Source of the DNA: Spirochaetes bacterium GWB1_60_80
GTDB lineage: Bacteria > Spirochaetota > Spirochaetia > Treponematales > UBA12059
Direction of reading: 5' to 3'
Length of the DNA: 64,000 nucleotides
NCBI GenBank assembly: GCA_001829185.1
Contig: MIAR01000059.1
Span: 33,114-97,113 of the forward strand
This document shows positions 18,031 through 27,309 of this stretch, in pieces (within the stretch, counting starts at the first letter, position 1; each line of letters begins with the position of its first letter). Made by a program: the position numbers and the translations under genes. The notes beneath the pieces were generated by a model. The model was not told the origin of the DNA. It worked only from the letters and a program-made list of their open reading frames with translations, and did not search any database.

Positions 18031-18651
18031 TCAGAGCTCGTTGTTCAGGATGGTCTTGATGAAGGAGACCAGCATGTTGAGCGAATTCTCGTTGACGCCG
18101 CCCTCGGGGATGATAATGTCGGCGAAATTCTTGGTCGGCTCGGTGAACTGGAAGTGTCCGGGGCGGACCACCTTCAGGTACTGCTCGATGACCGAGTCGA
18201 CCGTCCGGCCGCGTTCCTTGATATCGCGCGACAGGCGGCGAATAAAGCGGATGTCGTCCGGCGTGTCCACGTAGATTTTTAAGTCGATCAGGTCGCGGAT
18301 GGCCGGGTCGGTGAAGATCATGATGCCTTCGAAGATGATCAGCTTGCGCGGCTTGACCTTGATGGACTGCTCGGCCCGGCGGTGGTGCACGAAGTCGTAG
18401 GTGGGCATCTCGATGGGCTGCATGTGCTTGAGGGCGTGCAGCTGTTCGTGCATCAGCTCGTTGTCGAAGGCCTCGGGGTGGTCGAAGTTGAAGGCCGTGA
18501 TGTTGGCGTTGGACAGGTATTCGGCCGACTTGTAGTAGTTGTCCTGGGGGATGAACACGAAGTCGGATACCAGTTCCGATATCTTGCGGACGATGGTCGT
18601 CTTGCCTGAGCCAGAGCCGCCGGTGATGCCGATGATGCGCGCTGTTTCCAT
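18031..18651 (-). CDS. udk: Uridine kinase
   Basis: 206 aa. Phosphorylates uridine and cytidine (pyrimidine salvage). The Walker A motif GGSGSGKTT is at residues 9-17, and the nucleoside-site sequences FIPQDNYYKS, FDHPEAFDN and MPTYDFVHHRR, with the lid arginines RFIRRLSRDIKERGR, are all characteristic. ATG 18651 is preferred over GTG 18669: a -10 box ends 8 nt before it and no Shine-Dalgarno exists, so the mRNA may be nearly leaderless. Confidence 0.95.
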   Translation of the reverse strand: METARIIGITGGSGSGKTTIVRKISELVSDFVFIPQDNYYKSAEYLSNANITAFNFDHPEAFDNELMHEQLHALKHMQPIEMPTYDFVHHRRAEQSIKVKPRKLIIFEGIMIFTDPAIRDLIDLKIYVDTPDDIRFIRRLSRDIKERGRTVDSVIEQYLKVVRPGHFQFTEPTKNFADIIIPEGGVNENSLNMLVSFIKTILNNEL

Positions 18652-18659
18652 GGAAACGC

Positions 18660-18688
18660 AGCATAGCACGGCTGGGGATGGACGACAA
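18660..18688 (-). promoter_or_regulatory. Sigma-70 promoter of udk, almost leaderless
   Basis: Minus strand TTGTCG (18688-18683), 17-bp spacer, TATGCT (18665-18660). The start codon begins 8 nt after the -10 box. Confidence 0.5.
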
Positions 18689-18725
18689 GTGTCGCGCCGG
18701 GGCCAAGCCGGCGCTGGCCGGCCGC

Positions 18726-19289
18726 TCAGGTTTGCCAGGCCGCCGGCCAGGCCTCAAAGGCGACTGTCGTATCAACCGGCCGCCGTTCGCGCTGGCCGCT
18801 TTCAGCCGCCCGCTGCCAATCGGTCAGGCTATTCGATTCGCCGCGTCGGCCCAGGATAATCAGGTTGATCAGGACATAGTCCTTGGGTATACCCAGGGCT
18901 TTTTTGGCCTTGGCCGGGCTGTAGCCGGCGATGGGGTGGGCGACCAGGCCCAGGGCGGTGGCTTGGAGTATCATGTTCATGGCGCACAGGCCGGCGTCGT
19001 AGAAGGCGTAGTCGCGGCCGTCTTCCAGGCGGCAGTCGTCGCAAGCCCGTACCGCCATAGCGATGATGGCCGGCGCGACTTGGGCCCAGGCATTGCCTTC
19101 GGCCAGGCTGGTCTTGAGGGCCGTCAGGCGCTCGCCCCGCGCCACAATGATGCGCCAGGGTTGGTTGTTGTAACAGGACGGCGCCAGACAGCCAGCCTGG
19201 GTAATTTCGGTCAGCACTTCGTCGGCGATGGGTTCGGCGCTGAGGGCGCGGAAGGCGTGACGTTGAGTAATGGTCTCGAGCACTGGCAT
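18726..19289 (-). CDS. Nitroreductase-family flavoprotein
   Basis: 187 aa. An FMN-binding nitroreductase fold: MPVLETITQRHAFRALSAEP at the start (arginine/serine phosphate site), APSCYNNQPWRIIVA (the conserved N-Q-P-W/R motif), AMNMILQATALGLVAHPIAG and GIPKDYVLINLIILGRR. It probably reduces quinones, nitro compounds or another small acceptor with NAD(P)H. The ATG at 19289 is chosen because AGGAGGT lies 7 nt upstream; the ATG two codons earlier is only 1 nt from that site. Transcribed divergently from the methionine operon. Confidence 0.92.
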   Translation of the reverse strand: MPVLETITQRHAFRALSAEPIADEVLTEITQAGCLAPSCYNNQPWRIIVARGERLTALKTSLAEGNAWAQVAPAIIAMAVRACDDCRLEDGRDYAFYDAGLCAMNMILQATALGLVAHPIAGYSPAKAKKALGIPKDYVLINLIILGRRGESNSLTDWQRAAESGQRERRPVDTTVAFEAWPAAWQT

Positions 19290-19320
19290 GTTCATACCTC
19301 CTGGTATAGCGGACGCTTAG

Positions 19321-19349
19321 AATATAGTCTTTCCGCGCCATGACGGCAA
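19321..19349 (-). promoter_or_regulatory. Sigma-70 promoter of the nitroreductase gene
   Basis: Minus strand TTGCCG (19349-19344), 17-bp spacer, TATATT (19326-19321). Confidence 0.55.
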
Positions 19350-19364
19350 ATCCGGCTGCCCTGG

Positions 19365-19393
19365 TTGCGTCACGCCAGGTTATTGCCTACAAT
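19365..19393 (+). promoter_or_regulatory. Sigma-70 promoter of the methionine operon
   Basis: TTGCGT (19365-19370), 17-bp spacer, TACAAT (19388-19393). The predicted leader is only about 40 nt, too short for a SAM or cobalamin riboswitch. Confidence 0.6.
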
Positions 19394-19439
19394 TCGGGAC
19401 GGCAGACGCTCCGGTCGCGTCGCGGGGAAAGGACCAAGC

Positions 19440-20885
19440 ATGAGTTTTACCAGGACCTATGAAGATATCAACCGCCGCCTGGCCGCCGGCGAGGCGGTGG
19501 TGTTTACGGCCGACCAGTTCAAGGCCCTGGCCGATACCGAGCCGTCCGACGAGGCCCTGGCCCGCCGGGTGGACGTGGTGACGGTGGCCACCTACGCGCC
19601 GATGTGCTCCAGCGGGGTGTTCATCAATTTCGGGCACGGCGCCCCGCCCATCCGCCTGGAGACGCTGACTTTGAACGGCGTGCCGGCCTACGGCGGCGTG
19701 GCGGCGGTCGACGCCTATCTGGGAGCCACCGCCGAGCTGCCGGGCGACCCGTCTTACGGCGGCGCGCATGTTATAGAAGATTTAGTGGCTGGCCGCTCGG
19801 TGCTGCTGGAGGCCGAGGGCAAGGGCACCGACTGCTATCCGGGGCGCCGGGTGCGTACCTGGCTGTCCAAGGCCGACCTGAATGATTTCTGGTTCTTCAA
19901 TCCGCGCAACGCCTACCAGAACTACGGCGCGGCCGTCAATTCCGGCGCGAACCGCCTGCGCACCTATCTGGGCGTGCTCGAACCGCGCGGCGCTTCCGTT
20001 TCCTACGCCACCGCAGGGGAACTGAGCCCCTTGCTCAATGACCCAGAGCTGCGCAGTATCGGTATTGGCACGCCGGTGCTGCTGGGCGGCGCTCCCGGTT
20101 ACGTGGCGCGCGCCGGCACCCAGCATAACCCCGGCGTGAAGCGCAACCCGGCCGGCCTGCCGGTAAACGGCTCGCGCACCCTGGCGCTCTACGCCGACGC
20201 CAAGTTGGCCAGTCCCGACCAGGTGGCCGCCGCCCGGGTGGACGGCTACGGCGTCTCGATATTCCTGGGCGTGGCCTTCGCGCTGCCGGTGCTCGATGCG
20301 GAAATGGCGCGCGCCTTGCGCATCCGCGACCGCGATATCACGGTTCAGGTAAAGGATTACGGCCGGCCGGAGCGTCCGATTGTATTGGAGACCAATTACG
20401 GCGCCTTGCGCTCTGGCCGGGTGGAATTGCCGGCGCTCTGGTCGGGGGAGGGCGCGGCGCCGCTGTCCGCGCCGACGGCGGTCTCCTCGTCGCTGGCTGC
20501 CGCCCGCCGCATCTGCGCTGACCTGCGCGGCCGGGTGCTGGGCGGAACTTTCCGGCTGCGGCCCTTCATTGAAGCCCTGCCATCCGCGGCGGCGGTGCGC
20601 CCCCTAGCGCGGCATACCGAACCGGCGCCGGAAGCGCCGGCGACTTCTGGTCTGCCGCCAACGTTGCGACGTGGCCAGGCCGGTTACGCCCGCGCCCTGT
20701 GCGTCGATTGCGGGGCCTGTGCGGCGCATTGCCCGTCCGGGGCCTTGGGCATCGGCGCGCCCGACTGGCTGCTGCATTACGATGACGCGTTGTGCACCGG
20801 CTGCGGCCAGTGCCAAGCGGCCTGTTTGCGGCAGGCTTTGGCGCCGGTAGCTGCGACCACCCAGGCGGCGGTACATGGCCGCTAG
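19440..20885 (+). CDS. Homocysteine biosynthesis protein (DUF39/COG1900) fused to a 2x[4Fe-4S] ferredoxin domain
   Basis: 481 aa. The main domain is the DUF39/HcyBio family: RRVDVVTVATYAPMCSSGVF, NFGHGAPPIRLETLTLNGVP, PGRRVRTWLSKADLNDFWFF, QNYGAAVNSG and HNPGVKRNPAGLPVNGSRTL. A C-terminal ferredoxin with CVDCGACAAHC and CTGCGQCQAAC starts near residue 412. In methanogenic archaea COG1900 proteins act with COG2122 and a separate ferredoxin-type protein to insert sulfur into aspartate semialdehyde and give homocysteine; here the ferredoxin is fused on. GAAAGGA precedes ATG 19440. It is the first gene of an operon with UPF0280, metF, metH and asd, which supports this role. Confidence 0.93.
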   Translation: MSFTRTYEDINRRLAAGEAVVFTADQFKALADTEPSDEALARRVDVVTVATYAPMCSSGVFINFGHGAPPIRLETLTLNGVPAYGGVAAVDAYLGATAELPGDPSYGGAHVIEDLVAGRSVLLEAEGKGTDCYPGRRVRTWLSKADLNDFWFFNPRNAYQNYGAAVNSGANRLRTYLGVLEPRGASVSYATAGELSPLLNDPELRSIGIGTPVLLGGAPGYVARAGTQHNPGVKRNPAGLPVNGSRTLALYADAKLASPDQVAAARVDGYGVSIFLGVAFALPVLDAEMARALRIRDRDITVQVKDYGRPERPIVLETNYGALRSGRVELPALWSGEGAAPLSAPTAVSSSLAAARRICADLRGRVLGGTFRLRPFIEALPSAAAVRPLARHTEPAPEAPATSGLPPTLRRGQAGYARALCVDCGACAAHCPSGALGIGAPDWLLHYDDALCTGCGQCQAACLRQALAPVAATTQAAVHGR

Positions 20886-21669
20886 CATGGCGCCGGCCGT
20901 CGCCAAGAGCTATCGGCGGCTGGTGAACGACGAGCGCTTCCGCTTGTTCGAGCTGAACCACCGCGAGACCAACCTGCTAGTCGGCGTCGACCAGGCTAGC
21001 TGGCAGGCGGCCATTGCCGTGGCGGCCGGCGCTGAGTTGGTCAGATTGCGCGCCGGACTGGACGACTATATCGGCCGGCAGCCGGCCTTTGCCAGCAGCT
21101 GGGAACCGCTCCGGCTGCTGGCGGACGCGCCGCCGCTGGCGGTGGCCATGGCGGCGGCCGCCCGGCTGGCCGGCGTCGGGCCGATGGCCGCGGTAGCCGG
21201 CGCCTTCGCGGCCGCCCTGCGCGACTTCATCGCCAGCCGCTTTACGGTGGTTGAACTGTTCGTGGAGAACGGCGGCGACTGCGCCTTGCTGCTGGAGCGG
21301 GAACTGGTGGTGGGCATCGTGGCCGGCGACTCGGCCTTTTCCGGCCGCCACGGCTTCCGGCTGCCGCCTGGCCGTTGGGGCGTGGCCAGCTCGGCCGGGC
21401 GGCTGGGCCATTCGCGCAGCCTGGGCCAGGCCGACGTCTGCGCGGTGGCGGCGGTCGACCCGGCGGTGGCCGACGCGCTGGCAACGGCGGTGGGCAATCG
21501 CGTCGGCGGCGCCCATGACGTGGCCGCCGTTCTTGAACACTACCGGGCGCAACCGGAAATACTGGGCCTGTATATCGCCGCCGGCAAGGTGGCCGGTTGC
21601 CGCGGCCGCCTGCCGCTCTGCCCGCTGGCCAGAGCCGGCTGCGAACCGCGGAACGTGAATATTCGATGA
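20875..21669 (+). CDS. UPF0280 (COG2122) family protein, homocysteine biosynthesis partner
   Basis: 264 aa. Family signatures are FRLFELNHRETNLLVGVD near the start, PMAAVAGAFAAALRDFI, VENGGDCALLLERELVVGI and the C-terminal GVASSAGRLGHSRSLGQADV, an ApbE-like fold. COG2122 members co-occur with COG1900 and are implicated in homocysteine formation in anaerobes (established for methanogens as I recall; inferred here). The gene overlaps its upstream neighbour by 11 nt. A second ATG at 20887 is a possible start; neither has a strong Shine-Dalgarno, consistent with translational coupling. Confidence 0.9.
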   Translation: MAASMAPAVAKSYRRLVNDERFRLFELNHRETNLLVGVDQASWQAAIAVAAGAELVRLRAGLDDYIGRQPAFASSWEPLRLLADAPPLAVAMAAAARLAGVGPMAAVAGAFAAALRDFIASRFTVVELFVENGGDCALLLERELVVGIVAGDSAFSGRHGFRLPPGRWGVASSAGRLGHSRSLGQADVCAVAAVDPAVADALATAVGNRVGGAHDVAAVLEHYRAQPEILGLYIAAGKVAGCRGRLPLCPLARAGCEPRNVNIR

Positions 21670-21685
21670 CAAGGAGCCGATTGAT

Positions 21686-22723
21686 ATGAATACCGTACTG
21701 GAAACCTTGCGCAGCCGCAATCAGCCTTTTTCGATAGAAGTAGTGCCGCCTTCGCGCGGCGGCGACCACAACGACGTCCTGGTCAGCGTCGACAGCCTGA
21801 TGCCCTGGCAGCCGGCCTTCGTCAGCGTTACCGACCACCCCTCAGGCCGCGTCTGGACCGAGCACGCCGGCCAGCCGGTTCAGGTGCCGCTGCGCAGCAA
21901 GCCCGGCACGCTGGGCCTGTGCGTCGCCTTGCGCGCCGAACTGGGTTTGTGGGTGGTGCCGCACCTGGTCTGCATTGGCAACAACAGCTTTCGGGCCGAA
22001 GACGAGTTGATCGACCTGCGCTATTCAGGTTTCAGCGACGTCTTCGTTATCCGGGGCGACGAGCGCTTCGTGCCGGCCGCCATTGGTGGCGCTCCTTCCG
22101 GCGACGGCCAGGCGTCCAGCGCCAGCCAAGGGCTAGTCCAGTCGGCGGTCCGCAACGACCGCCTGGGCTGCGCCGCCGATATGGTGCGCCTGGTGATGGG
22201 CATGAACCGCGGCCAGTACGCCGGCGGCACGCTGCAGGGCGCCCCGGCCGGTTTCACCGTCGGCGTGGCGGCCTATCCGGAGAAGCACCCGGCGGCCATC
22301 AACCCGGACTACGACCTCTTGGAACTCAAGCGCAAGGTAGACCTGGGCGCCTCGTGGATCATCACCCAGATGCTGTTTGACGCCACGGTTTACCGGCGCT
22401 TCGTGGAGCGCGCCCGGGAGGTCGGCATCGCCGTGCCCATCATACCCGGCATCAAGCCAATAGTCAGGAAAAAATCACTGCGCGCCGTGCCTGGATCGTT
22501 CTTTATCGACGTGCCGCAGTCACTGGCTAAGGCAATGGACGAGGCGGCCAGCCCGGCCGAGGAACGCCTGGTGGGTATCAAATTCGCCGCCAAGCTGATG
22601 AGTGATTTGTACGACGTCGGCGCGCCCTGCGTCCATCTTTTTACCATGGGCAAGGCCCGCGATACGCTGGAGACTTTATCGGCGGTGTTTGGCGGCGGCG
22701 GCCGGCAGGAGGCGGGAGTATGA
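21686..22723 (+). CDS. metF: Methylenetetrahydrofolate reductase
   Basis: 345 aa. A TIM-barrel flavoprotein that reduces 5,10-methylene-THF to 5-methyl-THF, the methyl donor for MetH. The N-terminus has FSIEVVPPSRGG (catalytic Glu region). The middle shows VPHLVCIGNN, LRYSGFSDVFVIRGDE, GVAAYPEKHP and LKRKVDLGASWIITQMLFDA, followed by PIIPGIKPI, all standard MetF landmarks. There is a small Ala/Gly/Ser insertion (GGAPSGDGQASSASQG) near residue 135. AAGGAG lies 8 nt before the ATG, and the stop overlaps metH by 4 nt. Confidence 0.95.
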   Translation: MNTVLETLRSRNQPFSIEVVPPSRGGDHNDVLVSVDSLMPWQPAFVSVTDHPSGRVWTEHAGQPVQVPLRSKPGTLGLCVALRAELGLWVVPHLVCIGNNSFRAEDELIDLRYSGFSDVFVIRGDERFVPAAIGGAPSGDGQASSASQGLVQSAVRNDRLGCAADMVRLVMGMNRGQYAGGTLQGAPAGFTVGVAAYPEKHPAAINPDYDLLELKRKVDLGASWIITQMLFDATVYRRFVERAREVGIAVPIIPGIKPIVRKKSLRAVPGSFFIDVPQSLAKAMDEAASPAEERLVGIKFAAKLMSDLYDVGAPCVHLFTMGKARDTLETLSAVFGGGGRQEAGV

Positions 22724-25700
22724 GCGGACGAACAAATATCCGGGAAGTTTTCGGGACGCGGCTGCTGGTGTCCGACGGCGCCACCGGCACCGTGCTGGAC
22801 GGGCTGCTGGCGCTTGAACCAGCCGGAGCCGCCTCGGCCATAGCGACCACCGACGGCGGCGGCTTGGTGCGCGAGTTCCTGCCCCTCACCCGGCCGGATT
22901 TGATCGGGCAGGTTCATGCCGACTACCTGGCGGCCGGCGTCGACCTCGTTAAGACGGCTACCTTCAACGCCAACTGCCTCAGCCTGGCCGAGCTGCCGGG
23001 CACCTTGGTCGCCTGCGGCGCGGCCACTATCCAGGACGCCGCTATTAAACTGAACCGCGCCGCCGCCAGCCTGGCCCGGCGAGCCGCCGACCGCGCCGCC
23101 AGTGGCGGCGCGGTACCGCGCTGGGTGGCTGGCTCGGTTGGCCCGGGCACCAAAGCACCCAGCCTCGGCGCCATCCATTACCGCGATTTGGTGGCCGCCT
23201 ATCTGCCGCAGATGCTCGGCCTGATCGACGGCGGCGCCGACCTGGTGCTGGTGGAGACGGTGCAGGATGCCCTGCAGGCCAAGGCGGCCATCGAGGCCCT
23301 GGCCGAGGCCAACCGCCGGCGCGGCGCCGACCTGCCGTTCATCGTCAGCGCCACGGTCGACGGCAGCGGCCGCCTGCTGACCGGCAGCAGCATCGAAGCC
23401 TTCGCTGGCGCGCTGGAGCCCTTCCGGCCACTGGCTATCGGCCTGAATTGCTCGGGCGGTCCGGTCGAGCTGGCAGCCGCCTTCCGGCGGCTGGCGGCGG
23501 TCTGCGCCGCGCCCCTGTCCATCATGCCCAACGCCGGCCTGCCGGTAGTGGTTGACGGCGGCATCAGTTGGCCGCTGGCGGCGGCCGAGTTTGCCCGCTT
23601 GACGGCTGGCATGGCCCTGGAAAACGGCGCTGCCCTAGCCGGCGGCTGTTGCGGCACCAATCCTGGTATTATCGCCAGCCTGATCGCCGCGCTGCGGGCG
23701 GACGCTAGGTCGGCTCGCGTACCAGCCAGGCCAGCCCGCTGCCTGGTGCTGTGCTCAGCCTTCAATCGTTTCCAGGCCGCGGTACCGGCGCTGGCTAGCG
23801 GCAGCCCAGCGGCCCAGCTCGATGCCGGCCTGCTGATTATCGACGAGCGTTCCAACGCCTCCGGCAGCGTTAAGTTCCGTAAACTGCTCAAGGAGCGGGG
23901 CTTGCCGGCGGCGATGGATTTTATCCGCGAGCGTTCGGCCCGCCCGGCCGCCGGCCGCCCGGTGGCTGGCGTCGATATTTGCGTCGCCGGCAGCGTTGTT
24001 GATGAGCCGGCGGCCTTCGAGGCCATCGCCCGCGAGCTGGCCACCCTGCTGCCGTCGGCTATCTCGTTGGATAGCCTGGACAACGACAGCCTGGCGCGCG
24101 CCTTGCCCTACATCGGCGGCCGGCCCCTGATCAATTCGGTCAACCTGGAGAAGCCGGCTGAAGCGGGCCGGCGCTTTGCCTTGGCCCGGCAGTACGGCGC
24201 GGCCGTGGTCTGCCTCTGTCTCGACGAGCGCGGCCCGGCCCGCACGGCGGCCGACAAGCTGGGCATCGCCGGCCGCCTCTACGCCATGGCGCTGGCCGCC
24301 GGCCTGGCGGCCGAGGATCTGTTCTTCGACCCCTGCACCTTTCCGGTGGCCACCGGCAACGCCGAATTCGCCGATTCGGCTCAGGAAACCCTGAAGGCGA
24401 TTAGCCGGTTGCCGGAAGTCTGCCCCGGCAGCGGCAGCATCCTGGGCGTCGGCAACGTTTCCTTCGGCCTGCCCAAGGAGCTGCGGCCGGCCTTTACGCT
24501 CTGTTTCCTGGAAAAGGCGCGCGCCGCCGGCTTGAGCGCGGCCATCGTCGACCCGCTCGTCCTGGAGCAGCGGCCGGACGCGGCCTTCCGCGCCTTGGCG
24601 GCGGCAGTGATAGAAAATTCAGCCGTCGTTTCCGGATCGACCGCCGCGCTGGATCGGCTGCTGCTGTCCGGCCAAGCCGCCGGCGGGGCTGGTGGCGCCG
24701 GCGGCGGCGATGCCGGCGGTAGCCCGTCAACGTCCCTGGATAGTTTGAGGCCGGAGGACGCGCTGACGGCGGCGGTGGTCGGCGGCTTGCGCCAGGCGGT
24801 CCAACCACAGTTGGAGCGGGCCTTGGCGGCCGGACTCGATGCCGCCAGCCTGTCGGCGGTTTTGGCGACAGCCATGAACGAGGTCGGCCGGCGCTACGAT
24901 GCCGGCGAGTGTCCCCTGCCGCTGGTGCTGCGTTCGGCGGACTGCGCCCGCGCTGCCTTCGCCAGCCTGCGCAGCCTGAGGCCGACGGCGGCAGCCGGCC
25001 AGAGCGAAGACCATCGCGCCGTCATCGTGTTGGCCACCGTGCGGGGCGACCTGCACGATATCGGCAAGAACCTGGTGGGCATGGTGCTTGAGTCGGCCGG
25101 TTATGAGGTGGTCGACCTGGGTACCGATGTTGACGCGCCCCGGATCGTGGCCGCCGCCCGGCAGCATGGCGCGCCGGTGGTGGCGGTGTCCGGGTTGCTG
25201 ACCAAGTCATTGCAGGAAATGGCCGCCGTGGCCGCCGCCCTGGAGGCGGCCGGATTAAACAGCTACCTGTTGTGCGGCGGCGCCGCCGTCCAGGCCGCTT
25301 ACGTCCGCGACCAGGTGGCGGTCTGCCATCAGGGCCTGGCTGGTTACGCCCGCGATCCCTTCCAGGCCCTGCAGGTGCTCAAGGGCTTGTCCGGCGCGAG
25401 CACGGCCGACCCAGTCACCTCGGACGCTGCCTCTGTCCCGGTCGCCGAGACGCCTGCCTTGGCCGGCGCCACCGCCAGCCGAGGCAGGCGCTCCCCAGTC
25501 CTGCCCACCGAGCCGGCCTTCACGCCGCCCTTTAGTGGCAGCCGCGACCTGCCCCCGCTCAGCCTCGCGGAGCTGCTGCCCCAGCTTGATACCGCCAGCC
25601 TGTTGCACGTTCGCTGGGGCTACCGGCGCGACCAGCAGCGGGAAGCCCAAGCCGCCCTGTCGGTGGCCGTCGAGCGCCTGAGCGCGGCTGGCGGCGTCGA

Positions 25701-26217
25701 GGCGAACGGCCGCTATGGCTTCTGGCCGGTGCGCCGGCCAGATGGCTCAGGTATATTTTTCGTCACGCCCGGCGGCGAGCGATACCTGCCCCTGCCGCGG
25801 CAAGCCGGCCCGGGCGGGCTTTCCTTGGCCGATTACTACGCAGCGCTCGATCAGGCCGCCTTGCTGGCCCTCACCCTCGGACCGGGGGCGGTCAACTACC
25901 TGCGGGCGGCGCATGCCGCCGGCGACTCGGCCGCCTACCTGCGCGCCCACGGCCTGCTGGCCGCTCTGACCGAAGCGGCCGCCGAACTCGGCCACCGTCG
26001 GGTTCTGGCCGAGCTCGGCGCGTCGCTACCGGCCGGCAAGCGCTATTCCTTTGGCTTCCCCGGCTGTCCGGGCGTGGAATACAACCAGCTGGTGCTAGGC
26101 CTGCTCGATACCGGCCGCATCGGGTTACGCGCCACCGCCACCCATCAGCTGGATCCGGAATTCAGTATTACCGCCCTGTTGGTGCCGCGCGCCGGCGCCG
26201 TCTATTTTAGCGTCTGA
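22720..26217 (+). CDS. metH: Cobalamin-dependent methionine synthase
   Basis: 1165 aa, full-length modular MetH. Residues 1-320 are the homocysteine methyltransferase module with zinc ligands Cys244 (GLNCSGG) and Cys310/Cys311 (GGCCGTNPG). About 345-640 is the pterin-binding module (DERSNASGSVKF ... FDPCTFPVATGN). About 680-760 is the B12 cap, then the B12-binding domain with GDLHDIGKN (His779 as cobalt ligand). About 930-1165 is the SAM-binding reactivation domain (RYSFGFPGCPGVEYNQ). Ala/Gly/Pro-rich linkers join modules near 660 and 900. It methylates homocysteine with 5-methyl-THF. Having its own reactivation domain means no separate activase is needed. Coupled to metF by an ATGA overlap. 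Confidence 0.96.
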   Translation: MSGRTNIREVFGTRLLVSDGATGTVLDGLLALEPAGAASAIATTDGGGLVREFLPLTRPDLIGQVHADYLAAGVDLVKTATFNANCLSLAELPGTLVACGAATIQDAAIKLNRAAASLARRAADRAASGGAVPRWVAGSVGPGTKAPSLGAIHYRDLVAAYLPQMLGLIDGGADLVLVETVQDALQAKAAIEALAEANRRRGADLPFIVSATVDGSGRLLTGSSIEAFAGALEPFRPLAIGLNCSGGPVELAAAFRRLAAVCAAPLSIMPNAGLPVVVDGGISWPLAAAEFARLTAGMALENGAALAGGCCGTNPGIIASLIAALRADARSARVPARPARCLVLCSAFNRFQAAVPALASGSPAAQLDAGLLIIDERSNASGSVKFRKLLKERGLPAAMDFIRERSARPAAGRPVAGVDICVAGSVVDEPAAFEAIARELATLLPSAISLDSLDNDSLARALPYIGGRPLINSVNLEKPAEAGRRFALARQYGAAVVCLCLDERGPARTAADKLGIAGRLYAMALAAGLAAEDLFFDPCTFPVATGNAEFADSAQETLKAISRLPEVCPGSGSILGVGNVSFGLPKELRPAFTLCFLEKARAAGLSAAIVDPLVLEQRPDAAFRALAAAVIENSAVVSGSTAALDRLLLSGQAAGGAGGAGGGDAGGSPSTSLDSLRPEDALTAAVVGGLRQAVQPQLERALAAGLDAASLSAVLATAMNEVGRRYDAGECPLPLVLRSADCARAAFASLRSLRPTAAAGQSEDHRAVIVLATVRGDLHDIGKNLVGMVLESAGYEVVDLGTDVDAPRIVAAARQHGAPVVAVSGLLTKSLQEMAAVAAALEAAGLNSYLLCGGAAVQAAYVRDQVAVCHQGLAGYARDPFQALQVLKGLSGASTADPVTSDAASVPVAETPALAGATASRGRRSPVLPTEPAFTPPFSGSRDLPPLSLAELLPQLDTASLLHVRWGYRRDQQREAQAALSVAVERLSAAGGVEANGRYGFWPVRRPDGSGIFFVTPGGERYLPLPRQAGPGGLSLADYYAALDQAALLALTLGPGAVNYLRAAHAAGDSAAYLRAHGLLAALTEAAAELGHRRVLAELGASLPAGKRYSFGFPGCPGVEYNQLVLGLLDTGRIGLRATATHQLDPEFSITALLVPRAGAVYFSV

Positions 26218-26244
26218 GGCCGTGAATTAAAAAGAGAGGAAAAT

Positions 26245-27309
26245 ATGATCAGCAAGATACCCGTCGCCATCCTGGGCTCCACCGGCGCGGTTGGCCAGCG
26301 CCTCGTCTCCCTGCTCTTCGACCACCCCTGGTTCGAGCCGGTGCTGTTGTGCGCCTCGGAACGCTCGGCGGGACGCAGCTATGCGGAGGCCGCCGACTGG
26401 TTCCTGCCCGAGACGTTGCCGGCTAAGGCCGCGGCCATGACGGTGGCCGGGTGCACGCCGGACCTGCGCGTGCCGCTGGTGTTCTCGGCCCTGGACGCCG
26501 ACGCGGCCGCCAAGGCCGAGGCCGAGTGGGCCCGCGCCGGCATACTGGTGGTGTCGAATACCCGCTGCTACCGGATGGACGCCACCGTGCCCCTGGTCAT
26601 CCCCGAGGTCAATGGCGACCATCTGGCGCTGCTGCGCAATCGAGTCTGGCCTGGTCGGGGCGGCATCGTCACCAATCCCAACTGCTCAACCATCGGCCTA
26701 GTCCTGGCGCTCAAGCCGCTGTTCGACGCCTTCGGCATCCAGGCGGTACAGGCGGTAACTATGCAGGCCGCCAGCGGCGCCGGCTACCCGGGGGTGCCAG
26801 CAATCGACCTGATCGACAATATCGTGCCGTACATTGGCGGCGAGGAAGACAAGCTGGAGACCGAGCCCCTTAAGATACTGGGCCGCTATCAGGCTGGCGC
26901 CAGCGGCGAGCCAGGCAGTATTCAGCCGGCCAGCCTGCCGATCAGCGCCAGCTGCTATCGGGTGCCGGTGCTGGACGGGCACAGCCTGGCGGTGTCGCTG
27001 CGCCTGGGCCGCAAGGCTAAGCCTGAAGACATCATCGCCGCCTGGCAGGAATTCCGCGGGCAGACCGCCGGGCTGGACCTGCCATCGGCGCCACAGCGGC
27101 CGCTGCTTTACCTCTCGGCCCCGAATCGGCCTCAGCCGCGGCTCGACCGGCTAACCGGCGGCGGCATGACAGTATGCATCGGCCGCCTGCGACCTTGCCC
27201 GGTATTGGACTGGAAATTCGCCGTGCTCAGCCACAACACCATCCGCGGCGCGGCCGGCGGCACCATCCTGCTGGCCGAGCTCTGCGTGCGACAGGGGTAT
27301 CTAAAATAA
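26245..27309 (+). CDS. asd: Aspartate-semialdehyde dehydrogenase
   Basis: 354 aa. NADP-binding start ILGSTGAVGQRLVSLL, the NTRCYRMDATVPLVIPEVN segment, and the active-site NPNCSTIGLVLAL (catalytic Cys) identify the archaeal/fungal-type Asd subfamily. SCYRVPVLDGHSLAVSLRL (substrate Arg/His region) follows. It makes aspartate semialdehyde from aspartyl phosphate. Its place at the end of the COG1900-COG2122-metF-metH operon, instead of with lysine or threonine genes, suggests it feeds the semialdehyde into homocysteine synthesis. AGAGGA precedes the ATG; a hairpin terminator follows. Confidence 0.95.
   Translation: MISKIPVAILGSTGAVGQRLVSLLFDHPWFEPVLLCASERSAGRSYAEAADWFLPETLPAKAAAMTVAGCTPDLRVPLVFSALDADAAAKAEAEWARAGILVVSNTRCYRMDATVPLVIPEVNGDHLALLRNRVWPGRGGIVTNPNCSTIGLVLALKPLFDAFGIQAVQAVTMQAASGAGYPGVPAIDLIDNIVPYIGGEEDKLETEPLKILGRYQAGASGEPGSIQPASLPISASCYRVPVLDGHSLAVSLRLGRKAKPEDIIAAWQEFRGQTAGLDLPSAPQRPLLYLSAPNRPQPRLDRLTGGGMTVCIGRLRPCPVLDWKFAVLSHNTIRGAAGGTILLAELCVRQGYLK

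Noticed and set aside
19296..19439. Possible SAM or cobalamin riboswitch before the methionine operon
   Set aside because: The promoter found at 19365-19393 leaves a leader of only about 40 nt, and no conserved B12-box or SAM core was found.
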